From Lepas anatifera (Eukaryota > Arthropoda > Thecostraca > Lepadidae), in contig JAOTON010000961.1 in the NCBI GenBank assembly GCA_034440635.1, forward strand, positions 372,001 to 436,000: a DNA stretch of 64,000 nucleotides. Reading direction: 5' to 3'. How positions within the stretch are numbered: position 1 is the stretch's first letter; each line of letters opens with the position of its first letter. A program made the translations under genes and the position numbers. Below are positions 47,969 through 58,027 of this stretch, one piece after another. The notes under the pieces were generated by a model that was given only the letters and a program-made list of their open reading frames with translations, did no database searches and had not been told where the DNA came from.

Positions 47969-48373
47969 TCAGAGGACGCGCAGCAGCGCCGCCGGCAGCA
48001 CCAGCAGCAGCGCCGCCGTCGCCCCCGCGGCGCCGTTGCACAACTCACCGGTGCAGTGGCAGACGCCCCTCTCACACTCGTTTTTGGCCACCAGGAAACA
48101 CGAGCGCAGGATGTTGTTGGAGTCGTTCGGGTCCACCACTTTCATACAGCCCTTGTCCATGAGCAGTGGACACTTTTGGATGAACTTCTGCTGCGGGTTG
48201 TAGGGGTCGAATTCCTCGCAGGGCGGGAAGCGGCGGAGCTCGTTGCGGATGTTGGCGGCGATGCTGACGCCGACGATGTCGCGTCTGCTGTTGCAGGAGT
48301 AGCACTGCAGCGCGGTGGCGCAGCCTGCCACGGCCAGCAGGCAGGCGGTCAGCAGCGCTGCCCTCTGCATCAC
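47969..48373 (-). CDS. Ly6/uPAR-domain secreted protein, probably GPI-anchored (paralogue 2)
   Basis: The 134-residue product has a signal peptide (MMQRAALLTACLLAVAGCAT). One Ly6-type domain from LQCYSC to ELCNG has ten cysteines at residues 24, 27, 52, 68, 76, 92, 100, 105, 107 and 112. The C-terminal hydrophobic run (GATAALLLVLPAALL) after small residues suits GPI anchoring. It differs from paralogue 1 by a longer third loop (VVDPNDSNNILRSC) but keeps the cysteine order and the FP-C, F-I-KCP and RSCF landmarks. It is a single exon in the same orientation 4.5 kb upstream of paralogue 1. The start is the first Met of MM; the second would work equally. Role unknown beyond a surface Ly6 protein. 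Confidence 0.88.
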   Translation of the reverse strand: MMQRAALLTACLLAVAGCATALQCYSCNSRRDIVGVSIAANIRNELRRFPPCEEFDPYNPQQKFIQKCPLLMDKGCMKVVDPNDSNNILRSCFLVAKNECERGVCHCTGELCNGAAGATAALLLVLPAALLRVL

Positions 48374-50230
48374 GGCTATATCCGGGGTAGCACCTGCGAC
48401 GGCGAATGGCGACGCACTGACGCCGCGCGGGCCGCCGCCCGCCGCCGCTAGTACAGAGCCGGTGACGTCAGCTTCAGGGGTGTTGCGGTGCCAGGGTCAT
48501 GTGACCGTGGCGCGCTGCGAAGCTCGCGGTCCTCCAACCACTGTTGGAGGCTCGGGGTCCCCTCCAGTGCGAACTTTAATGACTGGACGCGATGCGTCTT
48601 ATGTAAGGGGTATGTTGACGCTATACCTGTTACTCGCACCTGTGTGCGGCCTGGATTTACACGGTTTTCGGACAGCGTCGGAAGGAAAAAGTGTCGGAAT
48701 TGGTCAACCTCTGTTGGGGGAGACAATGGTATAGTATGCGTATCTCAATTCGAGACCATTTTTAACCCTACATTTTGGCGGTTGGTTCCAGGCGGGACGG
48801 TCAGTGAACAACAGCCGCCGCGCTGTGTACACCCTTCTCGCTTGTTGAATCGCCCGCGGCTGAGCGATGTGGACTGCTTACTGGCACGCTGCTCGCTTCC
48901 CGCCCCTAAACCTCGCATCACAACCACATAGATATTGGAACAAGCTGTCCAGTAAACTTTACATAACCTCATGGATGTTGGTACGAATTGAGCAGGCAGG
49001 TACCTTTATATGTGATAGGGCAATCGAAGATGAAATGCTCGTCTGCGAAGGATGCATGCTTGATTTGCATTGCCTTCCCCCTTACGCATCCCGATAAACA
49101 TTAGAAGTGGATCGCAGCATCCAAATCATTTTAATCAACTAAGGCGTCCTGTATGTGTCAAGTCCCGAATTGGCTGATGAGAGTCGCAAGAAATGTGTTT
49201 TACTAGATACCTCATGCTGATAATACTCTCATACTTTGACAGCACGTCTGTGGGCCATCGCTCTCGATTCTGGCTGCCTTCCAAACTTGGTCTAATTTCT
49301 ATCCTTGGCATGCGTTGGTTTCCCCGCGCCGGTCTCAGGTGACTGACGGGATGTCGGCGTCTCAAATGGGCGCGAGCCAGATGGGCAATTTAGGGTCAAA
49401 GGACCAGTTCAAAACGTTGGAATGTACATAACTGATCAGCCCTTTCCGGTATATTCTCTTCGTGAAATTTCGTTTTATATTGAAAGACTTACCGGCATTG
49501 ATACGGGAGCAAAAAAAACTAGCTGTATGGCGTTGACCGGAAAATGGGTTGAAAAGCCCATGGTGCCTCCCCCGCCTTAAATTCAGACGTTCCGCCGTCA
49601 TTGAATTTCAGTTAGAGCGCAGACGCAAATATTCCACAGCAGTACCAGTTGTAGGTGTCATTGAAACATCTACCCCCCCTTCCAGTCCTCATGTATGCCG
49701 CACACTCCCCCACCCTCGAACTGGTGTTCGCCACGCTGATCTATTGGTACAAATCAGATATTTGTCGTCTTATCGGTGTTTATGAATGTCCCTCCCATAC
49801 AAAGTTTGTTCAGGTCCAAGTTCGACAACATTTTCGCCTCATCTATTGACAGTAATAGGTGGCAAGCTTTGAAATGTGCCACTTTGATGCGACGATCGGA
49901 CTGCACCAGTACAGCTGCCGGCCCGTCGCAGTGGCCTATCATCTGTCTGATCGCAGGCATTCGCGTAGGCGTGAACTCTCGAGGTCAATGTTCCGATTTC
50001 AGGCGTTTTGATATTCATTCGTGGGTCGATTAGGTAATGACAGTGATGTTTTTTATTTGGCTTTAGTTCTAGTTCCTTCATTTCATTGAAAGAGTGATAA
50101 ATGTTAGACACACAATTATTCCAGAGCAAGGACTAGTAGGTATTTAAGTGCAACCCTAGATATATTCACGCCGATGAGCCTTTCCCCGAAAGAACTGACG
50201 CCAACGCGCATGACCTCACCCCCAAAGTTT
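48374..50230. other. Unassigned sequence, including the Ly6 gene 2 upstream region
   Basis: The 100 bases next to Ly6 gene 2 are very GC-rich (CCGCCG runs) and contain a CRE-like site. Beyond them no gene or RNA was recognised. Confidence 0.45.
48463..48470 (-). promoter_or_regulatory. CRE-like palindrome TGACGTCA upstream of Ly6 gene 2
   Basis: A perfect TGACGTCA, the consensus for CREB/ATF factors, sits about 90 bases before the start codon within a GC-rich tract. The position fits a proximal promoter; function is inferred. Confidence 0.35.
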
Positions 50231-50286
50231 ACGGGCACATATAGCCTCTGTAGCTGCAGTGCCCTAAAACTCCAATAATCATCATC
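50231..50286 (+). mobile_element. LINE 3' tail with ATC repeat
   Basis: GGGCACATATAGCCTCTGTA, then CCCTAAAACTCCAATAATC and ATC repeats, matches the LINE 3' end at 21509-21565. It ends 66 bases before the RFC3 last exon. Confidence 0.75.
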
Positions 50287-50352
50287 TCCCTCAAAGTTTG
50301 TCGTGTGGTGAAGCCACTGTCGCCGTCGGGCTGACCCGACATACGCCGGCAG

Positions 50353-50538
50353 GGTCTACTGCGGGAGCTGATACGCAACTGTGACGGCCAACTGAAGTCG
50401 GAGCTGACCCAGGAGGCGGCCGCCTACGAGCACCGCCTACGGCTCGGCTCCAAGCCCATCTACCACCTGGAGGCGTTTGTGGCCAAGTTCATGGCGCGCT
50501 ACAAGCGCTTCCTCGACGAGAGCCTGATGGATATGTAG
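50353..50538 (+). CDS. RFC3: Replication factor C subunit 3, last exon
   Basis: After a CCGGCAG acceptor the exon encodes 61 residues and a TAG stop. It includes GLLRELIRNCDGQLKSEL, AAAYEHRLRLGSKPIYHLEA and FVAKFMARYKRFLDESL, the C-terminal helices of the RFC collar that hold the clamp loader pentamer together. The phase joins exactly to the exon ending at 6525. Length and ending match RFC3 proteins, which finish shortly after this helix. No canonical AATAAA occurs in the 300 bases after the stop (a weaker GATAAA is near 50642); the first AATAAA motifs are inside the MITE at 50702-51119. Confidence 0.95.
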   Translation, partial: GLLRELIRNCDGQLKSELTQEAAAYEHRLRLGSKPIYHLEAFVAKFMARYKRFLDESLMDM

Positions 50539-50701
50539 CCGATGATGCCGCTCTCGCCGGGAGAGAGGTGGTGGGAGTGGACTGAGCTGTCGATCTGCAG
50601 TGTGAGAGTCGGACTTGTTCACGGTTCAGTGCGAGATGGGTGATAAAAGGGCTCAGTAAGTATGAAATGGAGGGGACTCGATTGGATGGATGATGTCTTT
50701 G

Positions 50702-51119
50702 TTAAAGGGAATGTGTCACCTTGGTCGAATCCTGAATTTAGTGAAATTGGCGTACTTTTGCCAAAATAATGAAACCACCCATGATTTCTCTGAAAATGTG
50801 CAATGGCTCAATATTTTGTTTTTAAAAATACTCCCTTGGAAAATAAATAAATATCTGCCAGTGGATGATGTCATGATCTGGCAACCACTACCATACTTGA
50901 AGCGCTTAAGGGCTTCGATTGGCTGATGCTCATCGTGACGTCGCATTGTCGTCCCGCAGCTCACAACAATTGCCCGGGGCTGATGAGGGTGGTGTCGGTG
51001 GTTTTAGTTTTTTACGGAAATATCAGTTCCAGACAACTGATATATGGAGTACCGGGTTTTCCGACTTGGTTTATAACTTGGCTATCTCGTTAAATCACGT
51101 ATGAAGGTGCACATTTTAA
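50702..51119. mobile_element. TTAA-type MITE, copy 2
   Basis: Left end TTAA then AGGGAATGTGTCACCTTGG; right end AAGGTGCACATTTTAA has lost several bases of the inverted repeat but still ends at TTAA (51116-51119). Interior matches copies 1 and 3. The CRE-like site is mutated (TGACGTCG). It lies 163 bp after the RFC3 stop codon. Confidence 0.85.
50842..50851 (+). promoter_or_regulatory. Overlapping AATAAA poly(A) signals inside the MITE
   Basis: AATAAATAAA contains two overlapping AATAAA hexamers about 305 bases after the RFC3 stop codon. These are the first canonical signals downstream of RFC3. Confidence 0.45.
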
Positions 51120-52708
51120 CAGCTGTTTGCCAAAACCATTAGCACTTTTGGCATGGCGGGTTTAATTTACACTTGTGAGCAACGGTGGAGAGCAGTCGCA
51201 GGATTTGCGGGTATGGTGGACAAGCAAACCGAGTTATTCTGGCGCACACTTGTTTAAGTGGTCCAAAGGCTTGTCACTCTACCTGCGCATTAGTACAGCA
51301 TGACATTTATAAATCAATCCCTGCTGTCAACCGGAAGCGAGCGGTGAAAATCCGGCGGACGGCTTGAGCCAGACCGACGTTTTCAAATATCCTGCTCTTC
51401 GGCTTCGTGTCCCCACCCATATGGAATCACTCTTAAATGAAATTTGATTGCTTGGAAATCTTGAACGGCAATCTTTTTCGGCTCAACTTCCGAGGAGATG
51501 CGTTGTAAACTTCACTTGTTTGTGGTAGACCGAGTCAGTTGTTTCACTGCTTTGGAAAGAGCCGGTATTGTTTTAAAACCTGCCAAGTGGCGACTGCTCT
51601 TTGGCTGCTATTCAGTAATGCAGGTAAGCTGTGAAGCCCAAGGCCTTGGCTGCGTCGCCACTGTGTACCTAAGTCCAGCGGTAAATATTGAGCAGATACG
51701 AGCGTTTGCTCTATCGTAGCCGGCAGCGTGTACTGGACTCGGACGGACTGCACGTAAGATGACCGGCTTCTGTTCCTGGCCTATAGGTGGTGACCATACT
51801 GCATAGCCCTGCATCGCGGGACTAGGCAGTACTACTGGTAGACTACCGTTGATAAAGAAATTACCTGAGTAGTGGCTTGTAAATGCTGGCTTTGCGACTC
51901 TCCTCGTGAAGAAGAAAGTGGAAACTACTAGTGTTTGGCACAGACACAAGTGCCTGAAAGATAGCCGCGTTTCGTATTGTATAAGCAACTTTTTCGAAAA
52001 TGAAGCCAGCTAGGCGTTTTCCGAACCAATTTTCTAGGCGTGTTTTATTGAGAGGTTGAACACCATTCGGTAAACGCCCGCTGTCGCAAATCCCTCTCGG
52101 CGGCTTTGTGCCAGCCGCCCGTACTGGTACTGGGCGGAACCATGACATGATTCGGTAAATGACGCTCAAGTGGTGTCTCGGGACACAAGGCCGTGCGGTG
52201 ATGAGTTAACAAGCTCGTGTCGCCCCCACCACGGCCCCGCTCGGTTCTCCAGTGCCTCCGCGCGGGGCACTGAGTCCAGTACAAAAGATAATGGGCGTCT
52301 GGCACGTCCTGGGACGAGATGTTGACCATTAGCTGGCGTGGCTCCCCACGCGACGTCGTTCTTGCGTGCATGGAAGTGTTAGTTGTGTAAATATAAAAAC
52401 TTGTGCTTGTTCCACCAGGCGTCAAAAGGAGTGCGGCACCTTTCTGAAGGAATTTGAACTTAAAAAGCCAGGAGATAAACTGCCGTAAACCCAGCGGCTT
52501 CGAATTTTATTCATCCTAGAATCACCATTCGTGAAGTACATGTGTTTAGACCTGGACCCAGCCCTGCCGGCCCCTCACCACCGCGCACCGGCCGGCCTCC
52601 GACGGTCGCCAAGCTCGTAAGGGAGATGAAAGACAGGGGTGAGAGGAGTGCGTTAAAAAAATCGGAGTTCCGATACAAACTAAGTATGAAGCCAGGAGTT
52701 TTTGGTAT
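51120..52708. other. Unassigned sequence downstream of RFC3
   Basis: Open frames on the - strand at 51608-51988 and 52045-52425 show no recognised domains. Nothing else supported. Confidence 0.45.
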
Positions 52709-53070
52709 GGTCTACGCGACTAATAGCTGTTCATACCCCATGAAGGTGCCGTATTCTGTTCAAATGAGTCCGGAATCACGAACCGCGCGGAGCTCAAAAT
52801 GCTCTGTGGCGAATTTTTGGGGCTTTTATCGACGCACCAACTGCCAGGGCTCTTATGCCCTCGCCAGACTCTATTCCCTGTAAAAGGAGGGCTTTTATCC
52901 ATCAGGGCCCTTTGGTCCTTGTGCAGGGAGCCCTTTTGGGGGTGCCGCCCCTCCCTGAGCGAAATCCTGGCTACGCCCCTGGGTCTACGCGACTTATAGC
53001 TGTCATACCCCTGAAGGTGCCTTCTGTTCAAATGAGTCCGCAATCACGATTGTCCGAGTGTCAAAATTTA
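52709..53070. repeat. Local 88-bp duplication bracketing a hAT fragment
   Basis: GGTCTACGCGACTAATAGCT at 52709 and GGTCTACGCGACTTATAGCT at 52982 begin two matching segments of about 88 bp (both contain TTCTGTTCAAATGAGTCCG). The hAT remnant 52798-52981 lies between them. Confidence 0.85.
52798..52981. mobile_element. hAT element (CAGGGGCGTAGCC family), copy 4, left half missing
   Basis: The right end GGCTACGCCCCTGG is intact and the interior follows copies 1 and 2 from ATGCTCTGTGGC onward. The left terminus is absent and is replaced by the first copy of the local duplication. Confidence 0.75.
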
Positions 53071-54894
53071 TTGACAACGCATGTCGAAGATGGATATGGG
53101 ATTGGTGTCAATCTGAAGCCTAAATGTATTTTTGAAACATGTTGGATACTTTTTACTTCTTTTCGTACGCATTTGTCGCATTTATGCATGCCCAACGTAC
53201 AGGCTCTCTCGAAAGTATCGTTCCTCAAAAGCATCGTACCGTCGTCCGATCTAGATGTTTTGGGGAGTCCCATACCTGATTATCATCATTGGGACTTTTG
53301 GGCATCCAAGTCATCATGATTATGGTGGTGACGGAACATGGGACTCTCAAACCACCTCGATTGAACGACGGTACGATACTTATGAAGGACACTGTACATA
53401 AGGAACGGTAAATGAAGATGTCCTGTTCAGAACACGCGTAAACTCGCCTTGTTTTACCGCGATCGATCCAGCGTGGTTTGAGGAAGGATGATCTCGCCGC
53501 CAACGTCCAACTGTCTTTATTTCACAGTACAAGAAAAGAGCAAAATGCGTGCCGCGGCGTAATTAGCTTTCAACGCCTCTTCAGGTACTTCTTTTGGATA
53601 ATTCCCGAGTATGGCAACCGATAAACGGAGAATGGCATCAACCGCACAAGCTCTTCCAACCACCGGCGTGTCGGAAAAAGGGTTATTCCGAATGCAGCCC
53701 TTCTAACTCTAACAAAAACAACAACAAAGGCCCCGTCTTCGGATAAAGGCGTCGCTTTAAGTAACTGACCTTCAAGTCGACTGCGGAAAGTAGGTAGATG
53801 GATACCAAGAACCGGTTCAACATTCTAACCAGTTAAAAAAGGTTGTAACAAAGTATCAGTATGAACTTCCCCTGCACAAGATGATCAGGTGTGACATCCC
53901 AACTCCAGAGCACTCGAGTTCGACAGCAGTGTGAGAGAGCACGAATTGAAAGGATGCTCGTCCAACACTGTACACAGTGTAAACTACACATACGTCTCTA
54001 AATCCTAATTCTAAGTATCGACATATCAAAGCATCACCGAATCCTGACGTCCCTCGGCGCCTGCACTGTTCACGTTATTCACGCGAGCTTGAACTAAACC
54101 GCGCTGCCTTGCAACCCACCCAATCCCAACAGAAGCCCGCAAAAACGATTGCAGAATCAGTGATCGGGTCCCTGCTCTGTCCGTTACTCTATGACTCGCT
54201 TATAACTAGACCGGCGCGCGCCTGCGCTGCTGCAGCGTCCTCCACCAAAAACGGCGGAGGTGGGGGTGCCAGGTATAACTTGGCCAGAGAGAACCAGAAG
54301 TAGCCAGACATACTTAAAAACCAAGGAGGTTCCACTGAATCTTGAATTTGAATGGAATGAAAAATCCGACTATTCTGGAGTCAGCTACCTCGCTTCTTTT
54401 CGCCAGCAAATCCGTCACCCTCACCTCAGCATTTGTTCATGGCGGCTGTTGGAACAGCCCCCCAGAAAGCATGCCTTCGGCCACCCACATCCTCCCTCAC
54501 AGCACCGTTTCAATTCCCTCTACTCAGGTACAGAATCGACCTAGTCATGGAAAACAACATTGCACTGGATCATGAGTAAAGGAGAGGCAACTCGCCACCC
54601 GCTTTGTTCGGCATTATTAGTGCAGCACACGGTTTAAAATCATTCACAGCGATTAAAACCCTCCCACCACTTACCGCATGTTCACTCGACGTTGCAACAT
54701 CATTAGTGAATCACTCGCTTTAACAATTCAGTTTTGACGCCGGCCGTACTGATCGGCGCCTGGGGAGGCACCCAGTCACCTCAGGCGCCGGCTGTCTCCT
54801 CTGTAAGGGCCCCTGGAGTGTCCTGATCACCCCTGTAAGCTACTCCGCCAGGAGGCATCGACTACAACAAGGCCCCGGTGCCGGACACCTCGCC
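53071..54894. other. Unassigned sequence between RFC3 and the Sel1 gene
   Basis: No conserved gene recognised. Possible 3' UTR of the Sel1/DELE1-like gene lies at the right edge. Confidence 0.45.
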
Positions 54895-55058
54895 TCACGG
54901 GGCCTCGTTCAGGTAGAAGAGGGGTCTGCGGTCCATGTCGGGTGCCAGGCCGTAGTAGTCGCGCGGGTCCAGGCAGGCCTCGGAGTCGGGGTCGGAGTCG
55001 GAGAGGGCGGGCAGTGACAGGGAGCGGCCGGGCGGCCACTCCGAGGTCACCGGGTCAT
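54895..55058 (-). CDS. Sel1-repeat protein, DELE1-like, putative last exon
   Basis: The exon encodes DPVTSEWPPGRSLSLPALSD, a serine- and aspartate-rich stretch, then DYYGLAPDMDRRPLFYLNEA and stops at TGA 54897-54895. The acceptor TCGCCAG at 55059-55061 gives the phase needed to continue the exon ending at 55858, but its pyrimidine tract is weak. No Sel1 repeat is present in this segment. Placement in the same gene is supported by strand, phase and codon bias. Confidence 0.55.
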
Positions 55059-55857
55059 CTGGCGACACGGCCGGCACCCGGGTCACGCGCACAGAACCGC
55101 ACCATGGCCACTGTTCAGGTACCGACGCTTCAGGGACAACCTGTTGGACTGCCCTGGGTCACAACAGCATGACATAAAATGTCGACACCTGCACAATTGT
55201 TGTAGATGTACCATTAAGAAACTACTTTACTCGGTATCGAAGCCCAGTGAAATGTTGTCCAACGCAAATTGCGAAGAAGATGACTAGCGCTTTGCCTCTC
55301 AGAAAGGAGACATTATTACTAGGGAACGAAAAAAGCTGAGCTCCCAACGAATCCATCCCAGGAAAAGGACCGAATGCAACAAGTCCAAAACTGATAAATT
55401 GAGAATCCAGGGCCCTATTCACGCCAATCCAGGGCCCCAACTCCTGGCTACTGCCCACGTCCATGGACGCAACAGCCGCCGCTTTCCGCGGACTAGCGTG
55501 AGACGCAACAGTGACTGAAAGCGTCGCTGTGCACTCATGAACAGCAGCGCAGACACCGACGGCCACAAAGGCCTGCTACACCAAACGTATCCTTCAACAA
55601 CACACATGTTCAGGCGGTACATTGGAACAAACTGCGTTACATTTCATGTGAAAACTCAGTAATTTGTGACGAAAATTTCCCACACAAATTAACCCACGAG
55701 GGCCGCAATTTATATTTCTGGATCGTGCACCGTTAACAGGGCCCAGCCCTTCATAAAACCCATGCGTAAGACTCCAGTGAGATTAAACCTTCCCTGCCGG
55801 TGCAGCTCGGCTCCCATAAGTTGCCTCCAAACCCTGTGCCGCCTCCATGGGACTCAC

Positions 55858-56071
55858 CCTGCGGGCGGCAGGAGTCACACCACTCGCTCCAGACGGGCAG
55901 GTAGGCGGCCGCCTCCGCGCACCCGCCGGCCGCCGCCTGCTGCAGCAGCTCCGTGACGTCACGCCGGCATTGTGACGTCAGCGGGGCGGAGCTCCCGGCG
56001 AGCAGCAGCGCCAGGTTGTAAGCCGCGGCCGCGTGTCCAAGCCGCGCCGCCTCCGCGAAACAAGCAGCCGC
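55858..56071 (-). CDS. Sel1-repeat protein, DELE1-like, repeat exon
   Basis: It encodes ACFAEAARLGHAAAAYNLAL, a clear Sel1-like repeat (A-F-AA-LGHA-A-YNLA), then LTSQCRRDVTELLQQAAAGG with CAEAAAYL, the start of a second. The acceptor is CGCCACAG at 56072 and the donor is AGG|GTGAGT, so the exon is 214 bp and ends at phase 1. Sel1 repeats are helix pairs that bind partner proteins. The exon joins in frame to the one ending at 56241. Confidence 0.78.
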
Positions 56072-56240
56072 CTGTGGCGCGCAGGAGAGGTAACGGCGCG
56101 TACACACCGCGCGGGCCACAACCAATGAAATATGCACTATGGGGCATAACATGCACACAGTCAAAAACATTATTAGACTACAGATGCCAGAAAGACATGT
56201 GGTTTCACCTTGCAGAGAACGCAGAGAAAAGTGTACCCAC

Positions 56241-56642
56241 CTTATCCTCATCCCTTGCCGTTCCCGTCCCCTCTTGGAAGCAGACACCAGCGTTGAACCA
56301 GCCGGGCGCCGAGCCCAGCGCGGCGGCGCGACAGAAACACTCTAGTGCCTGCGCCGGCCGCTGGGCGGCGACACTGGCGCCGGCCGAGTTCTGCAGCTCG
56401 GCCAGCAGTCTGTCACTCTCCGTAGCGAAGGCGATCCGCAGGGCCGACAGCGGGTCGGTCTTCTCCGGGGCTGCGGCGTGCTGCTCCGGCCGCCGACTGA
56501 GGTCAGGCTCACTTCGGGCCGGGGTGGGTCCGACACTCCGGAGAGGCTGGGACGCGCCGGTGCCGGGGGCCGGCAGCAGGCCGCCAGACAGGCACCAGAG
56601 CGCGGCAGCCGACGGCAGTCGCGCGGTGCCGCCATTGGCCGC
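56241..56642 (-). CDS. Sel1-repeat protein, DELE1-like, large exon
   Basis: The 134-codon exon carries a low-complexity N-terminal part, then TDPLSALRIAFATESDRLLA, then ALECFCRAAALGSAPGWFNA with GVCFQEGTGTARDEDK at the donor (AAG|GTGGGT). The NAG-C-E-G-GT-RD pattern followed by an intron after K resembles the first repeat of DELE1, the mitochondrial protein that relays stress to the eIF2alpha kinase HRI. DELE1 is the best match I recognise, but Sel1 repeats are common and orthology is unproven. The four exons sum to 987 bases, an exact multiple of three (328 residues), shorter than the roughly 500 residues of vertebrate DELE1. Introns are 439, 169 and 799 bp. Confidence 0.75.
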
Positions 56643-57081
56643 CTGTCCACAGCCAGCGTGTCAAACACGGCAAGAGCGCGGTCACCATCGCCAGCCCGCT
56701 CACTGAGCGCCGGCTGCTACCGCTTCTACTGTCCGTCCTATCGGATTATTCGCATTGGTCTACGGGTTCTCAACTTATTAATCTCCGCAGATCAGCAGGT
56801 TCCACGGTGCAGTACATACCGGACATGTCCAGTAAACAAGAGGCAATCATGGTTTTCCAGTTATGGGACCTCTTCTTCAACTTTATTTTTCGGGGCGAGG
56901 TCTGTATCACTGCTTTTCTGCACCAGGCTGGTGAACCAATCGGCGAAAAAAGTGGAAACGACAAAGAAAGAGATAAGAGACACATCCAAAGCATTTTAAC
57001 TGCCTCCACCGATGTCATTCCTCACAGGAAGAGGACACCACGTCGGTGACGCGCTGCGACTGGTGCGTCCCCTCAGCTCAC

Positions 57082-57288
57082 CGGTGTCAGTGGTGAGAAC
57101 CAGGGCCGGGCCTGGGCGGTTTCCACCAGCCGCGGCTCCGGCGGCCGGACCGTCCGTCCGCGCCGCTGCCGCCTCTCATCCTGCTGCGGCTGCTCCTGAC
57201 AGTCGCGCTCCCGCTCGTCGGAGACCAGCTTACTGGGCGGCTCCCGCACCCTCCACCCGCTTCTGACACCGCCTGCGGGCAGCCGCAT
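57082..57288 (-). CDS. Sel1-repeat protein, DELE1-like, possible 5' exon
   Basis: From ATG at 57288 the frame reads MRLPAGGVRSGWRVREPPSK and continues arginine- and glutamine-rich to FSPLTP at an ACCG|GTGAGC donor (57082), phase 0, matching the next acceptor. An arginine-rich start could suit mitochondrial targeting. A competing frame over the same bases reads WPRCLAVTVYAAARRRCQKR, which resembles a short membrane-anchor segment but stops 10 codons later. The choice of frame is uncertain. Confidence 0.45.
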
Positions 57289-57461
57289 ACACCGTCACCG
57301 CCAGACAGCGGGGCCACACGGCGAGGGACGGAGGTCTCCTACCAGAACAGTGATACAATCCTACATCCAGCAAAGACAGAGCGAAGGAATGCAGGTCTGG
57401 GGCCGGTAAAGAGGGGATATAAGTATGAGGCAGAGATTTTACGACGAATGGACCCAGATCC

Positions 57462-57968
57462 CACCAGAGGCTACACGCCGTGAGGACAGGACCTCTCAGA
57501 GGGGACAGAGACGTTCTACCAGAGGTCACACGCCGTGAGGACAGGACCTCTCAGAGGGGACAGAGGCGTTCTACCAGAGGTCACAAGCCGTGAGGACAGG
57601 ACCTCTCAGAGGGGACAGAGGCGTTCTACCAGAGGTCACACGCCGTGAGGACAGGACCTCTCAGAGGGGACAGAGGCGTTCTACCAGAGGTCACACGCCG
57701 TGAGGACAGGACCTCTCAGAGGGGACAGAGACGTTCTACCAGAGGTCACACGCCGTGAGGACAGGACCTCTCAGAGGGGACAGAGGCGTTCTACCAGAGG
57801 TCACACGCCGTGAGGACAGGACCTCTCAGAGGGGACAGAGGCGTTCTACCAGAGGTCACAGGCCGTGAGGACAGGACCTCTCAGAGGGGACAGAGGCGTT
57901 CTACCAGAGGTCACAGGACGTGAGGACAGAACCTCTCAGAGGGGACAGAGGCGTTCTACCAGAGGGCC
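57462..57968. repeat. 55-bp minisatellite, about nine copies
   Basis: The unit starts GAGGACAGGACCTCTCAGAG, continues GGGACAGAGGCGTTCTACCA and ends GAGGTCACACGCCGT. Units differ by one to three bases, so the array is young. It lies directly upstream of the first predicted exon of the Sel1/DELE1-like gene. Confidence 0.95.
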
Positions 57969-58027
57969 ACAGGCGTGGGGAGCAGGCAACTGTAAGAGAA
58001 TGAAGAAGGGAAATCAGAGTTTAGCGG

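Larger units (their letters stand above)
6526..50352 (+). other. RFC3 intron, 43.8 kb
   Basis: This is bounded by GTTAGT at 6526 and a CCGGCAG acceptor ending at 50352, joining phase 0 to phase 0 between exons that encode adjacent parts of RFC3. It holds two opposite-strand Ly6-type genes, several tandem arrays and many transposons. An assembly join cannot be excluded from sequence alone, but no gap characters are present. Confidence 0.8.

Noticed and set aside
52428..52755. AAAAGGAGTGCGGCACCTTT and a later AAGGTGCCGTATTC as a fourth TTAA-type MITE
   Set aside because: Ends are only loosely similar, TTAA is absent, and the right motif belongs to the local 88-bp duplication.
55222..55566. 114-codon - strand ORF in the third intron of the Sel1 gene as a missing repeat exon
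   Set aside because: Its translation lacks the alanine/glycine pattern of Sel1 repeats and has no suitable splice sites in phase.
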